DNA from: Vicingaceae bacterium | GTDB lineage: Bacteria > Bacteroidota > Bacteroidia > Flavobacteriales_E > Vicingaceae | Direction of reading: 5' to 3' | Assembly (NCBI GenBank): GCA_018402765.1 | Contig: JAGYIE010000001.1 | Coordinates: forward strand, 682,001 to 746,000 | Length of the DNA stretch: 64,000 nucleotides | Part shown: positions 1 to 7,437 of the stretch, in pieces | Layout: the number at the start of each line of letters is the position of its first letter | Numbering within the stretch: the first letter of the stretch is position 1 | Notes under the pieces: model-generated | Told to the model about the DNA's origin: nothing | Database searches by the model: none | The model's input: the letters and a program-made list of their open reading frames with translations, nothing else | Translations under genes and position numbers: made by a program

Positions 1-239
1 TCATGTTCTTGATTGGCTTCTTTGTGAGTAAAGCAATCGGGGCTACCTATGATAAAAATGCAGCCATTGCATTTACTGCTGCAGGCAATAATTTCGAATT
101 GGCCATCGCGGTTGCTATCGCTGTTTTCGGACTAAATTCTGATCAAGCTTTTGTTGGTGTAATAGGCCCTTTGGTGGAAGTGCCTGCATTGATTCTGTTA
201 GTGAGAGTGGCTTTTTGGTTGAGGGGAAAGTATTATTAA
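1..239 (+). CDS. acr3: ACR3-family arsenite efflux permease, C-terminal end (truncated by window edge)
   Basis: Only the last ~79 residues are present; the frame is open at the left edge, so the ATG at position 3 is internal. The stretch [18 protein letters not shown] followed by [12 protein letters not shown] is characteristic of the last two membrane helices of the ACR3 (BASS superfamily) arsenite exporters, which expel As(III) across the inner membrane. ACR3 genes usually end ars operons with arsR and arsC, so the rest of an ars operon is expected to the left. It is followed by a hairpin and the convergent kdsA. Family assignment is firm; substrate follows from family knowledge. Confidence 0.88.
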   Translation, partial: MFLIGFFVSKAIGATYDKNAAIAFTAAGNNFELAIAVAIAVFGLNSDQAFVGVIGPLVEVPALILLVRVAFWLRGKYY

Positions 240-330
240 ATACATAATTCATCCTTAAATAATACCTCCTTATTCTTGGTTCTACTCTATATATAGAAGA
301 ACTTCTCTGATTCCAATGCTTTTAATTTAA

Positions 331-380
331 CAACCCTCCTAGGGTTATTAGCCGCTGAATTGCTAACCCCTGGAAGGTTT
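331..380. terminator. Imperfect inverted repeat between convergent genes, likely bidirectional terminator
   Basis: The arm AACCCTCCTAGGGTTATTAGC pairs imperfectly with GCTAACCCCTGGAAGGTT across a ~9-base loop. The left arm is itself a small palindrome (AACCCT-CCT-AGGGTT). It sits between the ACR3 stop and the kdsA stop, where a shared terminator is expected, but it has no long U-tract on the + strand, so it could instead be a dispersed palindromic repeat. A weaker 24-base imperfect palindrome lies at 279-302. Confidence 0.5.
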
Positions 381-382
381 TA

Positions 383-1195
383 TTAACCAATCGCTTTTCT
401 AATTCTGATCAGCTTTTCCAACATTGTTTCTAAATTGTCCAAATGCAACATATTGGCTCCATCAGATTTTGCTTCGGCTGGGTTATGGTGCGTTTCTAAA
501 AATAATCCATCGGCACCAACTGCTATACCCGCTTTGGCAATGGTCGTAATCAATTCAGGCTTTCCTCCTGTTACTCCGCTTGTTTGGTTGGGCTGCTGCA
601 AACTGTGCGTAATGTCTAAAATCACAGGCACATCGAATGCTTGCATAGTAGGAATTCCTCTAAAATCTACAATCATATCTTGGTAACCAAACATCGTACC
701 TCGGTCAGTGATCCAAACCTTATCATTCCCTGACTCTTTTACCTTATTTATCGCAAAAATCATTGATTCAGGCGCTAAGAACTGTCCTTTTTTGATGTTA
801 ATCACTTTGCCCGTTTTTGCAGCTGCTACCAACAAATCAGTTTGACGGCATAAAAACGCAGGAATCTGCAGCACATCCACATACTGAGCAGCGATTGCCG
901 CCTCTTCAGCAGAATGAATATCTGTTACCACGGGAACATCAAACTTCTTCCCAACTTTGTGTAGAATTTTTAATGCTTTATCATCACCAATACCTGTAAA
1001 ACTATCCAAACGTGAACGGTTCGCTTTTCGGTAAGAACCTTTAAAAATGAAAGGAATTTCTAAGCGATTCGTAATTTCAAAAATCCGCTCAGCTATATTC
1101 ATGGCCATCTCTTCGCCTTCTATTGCACACGGTCCTGCCATTAAGAAGAAATTTCCGCTATTGGTATGTTTTATATTCTTTAAATAATTGATCAT
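383..1195 (-). CDS. kdsA: 3-deoxy-8-phosphooctulonate (KDO-8-phosphate) synthase
   Basis: Condenses phosphoenolpyruvate with arabinose 5-phosphate to give KDO-8-phosphate, the first committed step towards the KDO of lipid A/LPS; cytosolic. The 270 residues match the family length. Visible landmarks are AGPCAIE (residues 20-26), the KANRS phosphate/PEP-binding motif (58-62), THSLQQP and the C-terminal ETHHNP...DGANML segment. Cys23 in AGPC is the metal ligand that marks the metal-dependent class (Aquifex type) rather than the metal-free E. coli type, which has Asn there. It stands alone, with no other kds gene beside it. A CAAAAGTA (TACTTTTG on the coding strand) at 1215-1222 may be its -7 element. 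Confidence 0.96.
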   Translation of the reverse strand: MINYLKNIKHTNSGNFFLMAGPCAIEGEEMAMNIAERIFEITNRLEIPFIFKGSYRKANRSRLDSFTGIGDDKALKILHKVGKKFDVPVVTDIHSAEEAAIAAQYVDVLQIPAFLCRQTDLLVAAAKTGKVINIKKGQFLAPESMIFAINKVKESGNDKVWITDRGTMFGYQDMIVDFRGIPTMQAFDVPVILDITHSLQQPNQTSGVTGGKPELITTIAKAGIAVGADGLFLETHHNPAEAKSDGANMLHLDNLETMLEKLIRIRKAIG

Positions 1196-1258
1196 TCTCT
1201 ACAATTTTGAAGTACAAAAGTACACCTTTCGATTAACAAATTTTTAATCAGTCTTTCA

Positions 1259-1290
1259 TTGCCTAAAGCCTAAAAAATAGGGTAAATTTG
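1259..1290 (+). promoter_or_regulatory. Bacteroidota-type promoter, TTG-N21-TAAATTTG
   Basis: TTG at 1259-1261 and TAAATTTG at 1283-1290 are 21 bases apart, matching the TTG/TAnnTTTG arrangement known for primary sigma in this phylum. The -7 element ends only four bases before the ATG at 1295, so transcription would begin at or next to the start codon. Confidence 0.6.
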
Positions 1291-1294
1291 CAGT

Positions 1295-2161
1295 ATGGCA
1301 CCAAAAACTGAACTCCCTTTTATTATCAAAGTCCTGCGTTTATATTTTAGTACGTTAGGAAAGCTAACGCCTAACCTTACATCCAAATTACTCATTAACC
1401 TTTTTTCTACTCCACAAACAAAAAAAGTTAGGCAGCGTGAGCTCGTTGTGCTAAAAGGTGCTTTACAAAAGCGAATAGAAATTGAGGGTTATGACATTCA
1501 AGTTTATGAGTGGGGACAAAGTGATAAAATTGCCTATCTACTGCATGGATGGGAAGGAAATGGCGGCAGTATGGGGGCTTTCGTTAGTTCGCTCTCGCAA
1601 ATGGGCTACAAAGTTATTACCTTCGATGGTCCTGCACACGGAAAAAGTAGCGGTAAAACAGCAAATTTATTGTTGTTTTCAAAAATATTTAAAGGAATTG
1701 TAAATGCATATGGTCATGCTGATATTCTTGTAGCTCACTCATTTGGAACAAGTGTAGCCTTGTACAGTGCTGTTGAGTTTAATATTACCCCTAAAGCAGC
1801 TGTTTTATTAAGTGGCACTAACAAGATTGAAGACATTTTTTATGAATTTGCAAACTTAATGAAGCTAGATAAAGCACAAGAAGAACGCCTATTTAAAACG
1901 ATTAAAACTAAATTTCAGCTTGATGCGCGTCATTTGGTTATGAATGAATATGCAAAAAAATCGCGGATAAAAGACGCTTTGTTAATTCATGACAAAAACG
2001 ATAGAATCATCAATTTTAGTAACACAGAAGCAATTGCTAAAAATTGGCCTGCTGCAAAAGTATTGCAGGTAGAAAATACAGGACATTATAAAATGCTATG
2101 GGCTCCAGAAGTAATAAAGGCTACGATTGACTTTTTCAAGCGATTAGAAGATTCTAATTAA
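1295..2161 (+). CDS. alpha/beta hydrolase
   Basis: A single-domain alpha/beta hydrolase of 288 residues, without signal peptide, probably a cytosolic esterase or lipase-like enzyme of unknown substrate. The oxyanion-hole HGW is at 84-86, FDGPAHGKS at 110-118, the nucleophile Ser149 lies in the elbow AHSFG (usually GHSFG), the acid is probably Asp236 in HDKNDRI and the base His264 in NTGHYKM. The N-terminal ~60 residues before the core resemble the leader seen in other Bacteroidota hydrolases of this type. Transcribed divergently from kdsA from a promoter that leaves almost no 5' leader. Confidence 0.85.
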   Translation: MAPKTELPFIIKVLRLYFSTLGKLTPNLTSKLLINLFSTPQTKKVRQRELVVLKGALQKRIEIEGYDIQVYEWGQSDKIAYLLHGWEGNGGSMGAFVSSLSQMGYKVITFDGPAHGKSSGKTANLLLFSKIFKGIVNAYGHADILVAHSFGTSVALYSAVEFNITPKAAVLLSGTNKIEDIFYEFANLMKLDKAQEERLFKTIKTKFQLDARHLVMNEYAKKSRIKDALLIHDKNDRIINFSNTEAIAKNWPAAKVLQVENTGHYKMLWAPEVIKATIDFFKRLEDSN

Positions 2162-2236
2162 CATCGATTAACGCTACCTTTTGATTAAAATCAATAGTTT
2201 TACGATTCTTTTTTAGCACCAAGAATTGTAACCATT

Positions 2237-4693
2237 ATGAATCATCGTTTTCTATTTTCATTTTCTATAGTATTGATTATAATAGGATTTAGCAGCTTCG
2301 CTCAATCCAATACTTACTCTTCATCTAAAATTCAGTTGGAATTAAAAAAACTGAACTTCATGGGCAATGCGCTTTATTTGGCCGCCCACCCTGATGATGA
2401 AAACACACGTTTAATCACCTGGTTGGACAATGAAAAATTGGCTCGAACAGCTTATCTATCCCTAACAAGAGGCGATGGTGGACAGAACCTAATCGGCACT
2501 GAGAAAGGCGCCGCCATGGGTTTGCTGAGAACCCAAGAATTAATCGAAGCTCGAAAAATTGACGGTGGAGAGCAGTTTTTTAGTCGTGCGGTAGATTTTG
2601 GCTATTCTAAAACAGCCAAAGAAACGTTTGAAATTTGGGAAAAAGATAAAATTTTAGCGGATGCAGTTTGGGTGATTCGAAAATTCAAGCCAGATGTAAT
2701 TGTTACTCGATTCCCACCAGATGAGCGAGCAGGTCACGGACATCACACGGCTTCTGCAATGATTGCCATTGAGGCGTTTAAATTAGCTGCTGACAAAAAT
2801 GCTTATCCAGAACAACTAAAATTGGTAGACACTTGGAAAGTAAAGCGATTGTATTGGAATGCATCCAATTGGTGGAACAAAGGAATTGCAGAAGAAGCAG
2901 CAAAAGATGACAAATACTATGTAGTTGATGCAGGTGGTTACAGCCCTTTATTGGGAGAATCAAATGGAGAGATTGCTGCAAAAAGCAGAAGTTCTCACAA
3001 AAGTCAAGGATTTGGAGCAGCAATGCAGCGTGGACAGAACTTAGAATATTTGTACCATTTAGAAGGAGAAAAAGCGACTACCGATTTATTTGATGGAGTC
3101 AATACTTCTTGGAAATCCATTAAAGGTGGCGATAAAATTCAACCTCAAATTGATGCTATTATAGCGAATTTCAAACCCAATAAACCTCAGCAATCCATTA
3201 CCGGGTTGATAAAATTGTACAATACCATCAAAGCGAATAAAAACTTAACACCTCACGCCACTCAAAAATTGGCAGACATTCAAGACATTATAAAAGCTTG
3301 CTCTGGAGTGTTTGTAGAAGCCTTAGCAGCAGATTTTAGCGGAACTGCAGGAAATGAGGTGAAGGTTTCTGCACAATTGATCAACAGAAACGGCACGGCT
3401 GTAAAAGCTACTTTTTCAAACATAGATGGTGATATTGAATTGCCGAAAAATCAATTGATCGAAAAGGATTTTACCATCAAAGCTCCTACAGAAATTTCAC
3501 AACCATACTGGTTGACAACTCCTTACTTTGGAGTATTTGGTGTTGATCAGCAAGAGTTGATTGGTTTGCCTGAAAGTCCTGCTGCAGTGAATCTAGATTT
3601 TCAATTGACCTATGAAGGAACGACTTTCTCATACTCTACTCCCCTTCTTTATAAATGGACAGACCGAGTGGAAGGCGAAATCTACCGACGATTTATTGTT
3701 ACCCCAAACGTAACAGGAGAATTTAGTAGCAATGTGTTATTATTTGCAGACGAGCAACCAAAAGAAATGAGCTTAATCATTAAAGCTCAAGAAAATAATA
3801 CCTCAGGGCAGGCATCTTTAATGATCCCTGAAGGTTGGAAAACAACGGCATTTCTATTTGATTACAACATTGCTGAAAAAGGACAAAAGCAAGTCTTTAA
3901 GTTCACGGTTACTCCTCCGAAAGGTGGGAGTGTTGGCGATCTTTTCATCAAATTATCAGATGGTTCGGAACTAAAATCTGAGCAATTGATTAAATACAAC
4001 CACATCGAATACCAAACGCTTTTTGATCCATTAGTTGCAAAAGTGGTAAAGGTCGACTTCAAACGAGCAGGCGATCGAGTCGGTTACATCATGGGTAGTG
4101 GCGACGAAGTGCCAAACAACTTAAAAGAGGTTGGATATACTGTAGAGCTTATAGAAGCTGATAATTTAAATACAGTCGACTTATCTGTTTACGATGCGAT
4201 AATCGTTGGAATTAGAGCATACAACACTACGGAATCGTTGAAAAATGGCAACTTGTTTTTGAATGATTTTGTGAAAAATGGTGGGAATGTAATCGTGCAA
4301 TACAATACCAATAGAGGTTTGGTTACTGAAGATATAGGACCATACAAATTTCAAATTTCACGTAAGCGTGTGACGAAAGAAGAAGCTGAAGTAACGTTCA
4401 TCAATCCTAAGGCGGAAGTGCTTAACTTTCCGAATAAACTGACCAAAGCCGATTTTGATGGTTGGGTGCAAGAAAGAGGGTTGTATTTTGCAGACGAATG
4501 GGACGAGCACTTCACTCCTATTCTATCGTGGAACGATCCTGACGAGAAAGCTCAACAAGGAGGACTGATCGTTGCGAAATATGGCGAAGGTCATTTTGTA
4601 TACACCGGAATCTCGTTCTTTAGGCAGTTGCCTGCAGCGGTGCCCGGCGCGTACCGTTTGATGTCGAATATTATTGGATTAGGAAAAAAGTAA
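2237..4693 (+). CDS. PIG-L (LmbE-like) family deacetylase, secreted, multidomain
   Basis: A signal peptide (cleavage near FAQS, residue 23) precedes a PIG-L N-acetylglucosaminyl-deacetylase domain (~35-300) with the zinc/catalytic motif HPDDE at 51-55 and HGHH at 167-170. At 818 residues it is about three times longer than a minimal PIG-L enzyme: the middle looks like beta-sandwich modules and the last ~200 residues (IIVGIRAYN, NGGNVIVQYNTNRGL) resemble a class I glutamine-amidotransferase/ThuA-like fold. Such long forms are common in Bacteroidota. The substrate is an unknown N-acetylated sugar or glycoconjugate in the periplasm or outside. A 44-residue membrane protein gene follows three bases after the stop, so the two are probably cotranscribed. 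Confidence 0.87.
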   Translation: MNHRFLFSFSIVLIIIGFSSFAQSNTYSSSKIQLELKKLNFMGNALYLAAHPDDENTRLITWLDNEKLARTAYLSLTRGDGGQNLIGTEKGAAMGLLRTQELIEARKIDGGEQFFSRAVDFGYSKTAKETFEIWEKDKILADAVWVIRKFKPDVIVTRFPPDERAGHGHHTASAMIAIEAFKLAADKNAYPEQLKLVDTWKVKRLYWNASNWWNKGIAEEAAKDDKYYVVDAGGYSPLLGESNGEIAAKSRSSHKSQGFGAAMQRGQNLEYLYHLEGEKATTDLFDGVNTSWKSIKGGDKIQPQIDAIIANFKPNKPQQSITGLIKLYNTIKANKNLTPHATQKLADIQDIIKACSGVFVEALAADFSGTAGNEVKVSAQLINRNGTAVKATFSNIDGDIELPKNQLIEKDFTIKAPTEISQPYWLTTPYFGVFGVDQQELIGLPESPAAVNLDFQLTYEGTTFSYSTPLLYKWTDRVEGEIYRRFIVTPNVTGEFSSNVLLFADEQPKEMSLIIKAQENNTSGQASLMIPEGWKTTAFLFDYNIAEKGQKQVFKFTVTPPKGGSVGDLFIKLSDGSELKSEQLIKYNHIEYQTLFDPLVAKVVKVDFKRAGDRVGYIMGSGDEVPNNLKEVGYTVELIEADNLNTVDLSVYDAIIVGIRAYNTTESLKNGNLFLNDFVKNGGNVIVQYNTNRGLVTEDIGPYKFQISRKRVTKEEAEVTFINPKAEVLNFPNKLTKADFDGWVQERGLYFADEWDEHFTPILSWNDPDEKAQQGGLIVAKYGEGHFVYTGISFFRQLPAAVPGAYRLMSNIIGLGKK

Positions 4694-4696
4694 ACC

Positions 4697-4831
4697 ATGG
4701 AAAAACAACCAGAGATTTTAGAAGAAGGCCCTCCATTTTTCAGTAGTTGGAACAAGCTGTATGTGTTTATTATTTGCTTTCAATTGGCATTGATTGCCTT
4801 TTTTACGTGGATTACCTTGCGCTTCGCTTAA
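4697..4831 (+). CDS. 44-residue single-pass membrane protein downstream of PIG-L gene
   Basis: ATG three bases after the PIG-L stop opens a 44-codon frame ending in TAA. The product begins MEKQPEILEEGPPFFSSWNK and continues as one hydrophobic helix (about residues 22-40) ending TLRFA. An acidic/proline N-terminus plus a single TM helix is what small cotranscribed membrane partners look like in this phylum; from memory similar mini-proteins often sit between PIG-L and sodium:solute symporter genes. No symporter follows here; the nearest of that type starts at 21999. Function unknown. Confidence 0.6.
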   Translation: MEKQPEILEEGPPFFSSWNKLYVFIICFQLALIAFFTWITLRFA

Positions 4832-4877
4832 ATGTAGTAATGAGTTAATGGATCAATATAGCAATTGTTTTGGATAA

Positions 4878-4903
4878 CCCTCGACTCCGCTCAGGATGAC
4901 AAA
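4878..4903. repeat. Possible dispersed intergenic repeat (CTCGACTCCGCTCAGGATGACA type)
   Basis: The intergenic sequence CTCGACTCCGCTCAGG followed by ATGACAAAG is markedly GC-richer than its surroundings and matches, from memory, a short motif scattered between genes of many Bacteroidota genomes. Only one copy is seen in this window. A 16-base perfect palindrome TTAAGTTTAAACTTAA follows at 4924-4939. Confidence 0.45.
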
Positions 4904-4956
4904 GGCATTAGTAGAATAATCAATTAAGTTTAAACTTAACTCCTCGAAAACTTAGA

Positions 4957-5166
4957 TCACATCCCACACAAAACCACAATCCCAATAACAGCAATCAGCA
5001 ATAAATACAAATACTTATTGCCAAAATTAAGCGTCCAACCCATGAGTCGTTGATATTTTGGAACCATCAATCTAGGGTCTAATGCATTAATATAAAATGG
5101 CCCTCTCCAATTTTTAGGATCTTGATGGGTGAGCTCTCGCATTTCTTTTTTGATGTCTTTGCTCAC
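4957..5166 (-). CDS. Small DUF5808-like membrane protein
   Basis: A 69-residue protein with a soluble N-terminus and one C-terminal TM helix (YLYLLLIAVIGIVVLCGM). The middle, DPRLMVPKYQRLMGWTLNFG, matches the pattern of DUF5808 (a DPR-hVPKR stretch followed by GWTLNF) as I remember it. No function is known. It lies 92 bases behind the metallophosphoesterase gene on the same strand and may be the last member of that transcription unit. Confidence 0.6.
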   Translation of the reverse strand: MSKDIKKEMRELTHQDPKNWRGPFYINALDPRLMVPKYQRLMGWTLNFGNKYLYLLLIAVIGIVVLCGM

Positions 5167-5258
5167 AAATTAAAGTTAAGATAAAGATTCTAACTACCAA
5201 TCTCACAAAAAATCATTGCTACATTTTCCTATTGAACAATTGCTTCATTAGTAAATCG

Positions 5259-6080
5259 TTACATTAGATCTTTCCCTTGCGCTTTCGTCTCCACTTCTGG
5301 TAGAATATCACAATTGTCCCAAATTCCTGTTAACAATGTTTTAGCATAAGAAGCTGGCAATCCTTTTTCGGTCATTAATTGATTCGCTAATACATGGTCG
5401 TATGAGAAATGAAGATGTTCAACTTTTAACTCCCCTTTTTCTGAAGATAAAATGGCATACCAAACATTGGTTTGTCCATCGTTTGCAGGCATTCCGATTA
5501 CGCCAGGATTTACCCACAACTGTCCGTTTTTTTCATCTTGGAAAGGTAATCCACAATGGCCTCCAATGATGACATCAGCTTTGGTCAATTCAAATTCTTT
5601 TTGCTTCACTTCCCATGGAGTAGATTTAAACACAAACTGAGAAACATGGCTTTTAGAACCATGCACAACAGCTACTTTTTTACCTGAAAAATAAAATTCT
5701 AAGAAGTCTGGCATTTGCTTTAACCATTCAATCAATTCTTGACCAACATTCTGCTGAGCATAGGGATACCACTGTCGTGAAAAAATATCGCAGCGGGTTC
5801 CGTCTTCAAAATCACAACCACAATCCTCCTGTCCTTCTCTCAGCTGCTGCTCTACATTTCCTGTAATGGACTGGATTCCCCAGTCTTTGATAAAATTTAA
5901 GCATTCCTCTGGCTGTGCACAATAACCCACAATGTCTCCATTACAAATAATTCGATCTGGAGTAAACCCTTTTGCTAAAGCGATTTCTTTCATTCTTTCA
6001 AGTGCTTGTAAGTTGCTATACACTCCACCGAACAATAAAATAGTGTTTCCTGAAATAGAAATGGATTGGGTTTTACTCAT
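5259..6080 (-). CDS. Metallophosphoesterase-fold protein with a depleted metal site
   Basis: The 273-residue protein follows the YfcE/MJ0936-like calcineurin fold, but the first motif, normally D-x-H-G/S-N, reads GGVYSN (18-23), losing both metal ligands. GDIVGY (48-53) keeps its Asp; the Asn-His motif reads GNVE (74-77), losing the His; VVHGS keeps His140; GHTH reads GHCG (174-177), losing the second His. A Cys cluster, CGC (87-89) and Cys97 in a DCGCDFEDGTRCD segment, has no counterpart in classical members; a related Cys-containing subfamily exists as far as I recall. It overlaps the symporter gene by 8 bases, hence tightly coupled. Activity on phosphoesters cannot be assumed: it could use a different metal centre or be a sensor. 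Confidence 0.78.
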   Translation of the reverse strand: MSKTQSISISGNTILLFGGVYSNLQALERMKEIALAKGFTPDRIICNGDIVGYCAQPEECLNFIKDWGIQSITGNVEQQLREGQEDCGCDFEDGTRCDIFSRQWYPYAQQNVGQELIEWLKQMPDFLEFYFSGKKVAVVHGSKSHVSQFVFKSTPWEVKQKEFELTKADVIIGGHCGLPFQDEKNGQLWVNPGVIGMPANDGQTNVWYAILSSEKGELKVEHLHFSYDHVLANQLMTEKGLPASYAKTLLTGIWDNCDILPEVETKAQGKDLM

Positions 6081-7434
6081 GTTTTTTTAAAAATAGAATA
6101 GGCAACAAATATAATCCCAAACAAATCAAACTACCCCATAAATTAGCTCCTAAAAGCACAGCATATTTTCCACTTCCGATGGCTAGATTATTTGGAAATA
6201 AATCAACCGCAAACATGGTTCCGATTACAACTCCGCCAAAAATAGAGAGAAAGAATGAAAGCTTAGGCGCTTTGACTTTCCACAAAATAAATACTGGAGC
6301 TAGACCTATTACCATGGTTCCTGATATTGTTGTTGCTGATAAAACCTCTGGGCCTAAAAAGATAGGAATAGTTCCCAAAATAGTTAAACCAATCATAGCC
6401 AAACGCCCTCTACTTAAACTAATATTGACCGTTTTTCCAAAGTTTAAATCCACTGCAATTAGCTTCGAAAAAGAGGCAAAAGCAGAGTCCAACGTCGAGG
6501 AAGCGGAAGTAATCATGATAAAATTAATCAACAGCATCATTCCAACACCAAAGGTTTTACTGACCTCAACGGCTGCTTGTCCTTCGAGTCCATTTTGCTG
6601 CGCATAGATGCCAATCCAAGAAAATAAGATGATGCAGATTCCTCCAATAAATGCGGCGGTAATAAAACTTTTCAACGCGACTTTAGGAGGGGAAATAAAT
6701 GCCCGATCTGTCATTACAGGGTCGTGAAAAGGATAACTGAATACTTGCAACAAAGCCACCAATAACAAATCGACTCCGCCTGCTAACGTCCATTCGCCGG
6801 AACCAATGGTTTCGGTAACGGTAGCTTCAGAACTCGGCAACAAAATGCCTAAAATCACAAACAACAGCAATCCGAAAAGAATCATTTGAACCATATCTGT
6901 AATCAGCGAACTGCGCAGTCCTCCTTTTAGTGCGTATGCCAGTGTCAATAAGGTGAAAACGATAATTGCTGCGAAATAAACCGTCGTTCCTTTATCGCCA
7001 AAGTAAGTTCCAATCACCATGGTATTCGACCATACTTCATTAAACATTCGAAAGGTAATGAGTAATGAAAATAAACGAATCGCATTGCTCCCAAAACGAC
7101 TGCGTAGAAATTGATGGATGCTTTCATACCCGCCTTTTACCCGCATGTGATAGATGACAAATCCTGCCACCAAAAAAGACAAATAATAGGACGCATAAGC
7201 CACTCCGCCGACCATTCCAAACTCCAACCCTAAATTGGCAGCATTGGTTATGGATTTGGCAAAAATCCAAGAAATAACCAAACTAGAAGTCAGTAACCAA
7301 AAGCCTGGCAACTTTCCATTGGCCGAAGAAGCACGAAAAAAGATTTCCTTGCTTTTCGCCAATGGAGAAATAAAGAATAGGCTCAAGCCAAATAAAATGA
7401 CCAAAATCCATTGATAAATTAAGAGATCATTCAT
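6073..7434 (-). CDS. Sodium:solute symporter (SSS/SLC5 family)
   Basis: A 453-residue polytopic inner-membrane protein with about 12-13 hydrophobic helices. The SSS signature is visible in the N-terminal third (LLTSSLVISWIFAKSITNAA, GGYESIHQFLRSRFG) and in ALKGGLRSSLITDMVQ. The family couples Na+ entry to uptake of sugars, amino acids, nucleosides or other small solutes; the substrate cannot be read from the sequence. It lies three bases after the susD stop and overlaps the metallophosphoesterase-like gene, so it is probably the inner-membrane uptake step for what the SusC/D pair delivers to the periplasm. Confidence 0.88.
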   Translation of the reverse strand: MNDLLIYQWILVILFGLSLFFISPLAKSKEIFFRASSANGKLPGFWLLTSSLVISWIFAKSITNAANLGLEFGMVGGVAYASYYLSFLVAGFVIYHMRVKGGYESIHQFLRSRFGSNAIRLFSLLITFRMFNEVWSNTMVIGTYFGDKGTTVYFAAIIVFTLLTLAYALKGGLRSSLITDMVQMILFGLLLFVILGILLPSSEATVTETIGSGEWTLAGGVDLLLVALLQVFSYPFHDPVMTDRAFISPPKVALKSFITAAFIGGICIILFSWIGIYAQQNGLEGQAAVEVSKTFGVGMMLLINFIMITSASSTLDSAFASFSKLIAVDLNFGKTVNISLSRGRLAMIGLTILGTIPIFLGPEVLSATTISGTMVIGLAPVFILWKVKAPKLSFFLSIFGGVVIGTMFAVDLFPNNLAIGSGKYAVLLGANLWGSLICLGLYLLPILFLKKHE

Positions 7435-7437
7435 GTA

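Noticed and set aside
4924-4939. Perfect 16-base palindrome TTAAGTTTAAACTTAA as an operator
   Set aside because: AT-rich palindromes of this size arise by chance here and it lies beyond the 3' ends of both neighbours.
6179-6607. 142-codon open frame on the + strand
   Set aside because: Antisense to the well-supported SSS symporter, low-complexity Lys/Ile/Pro composition, no recognisable motif.
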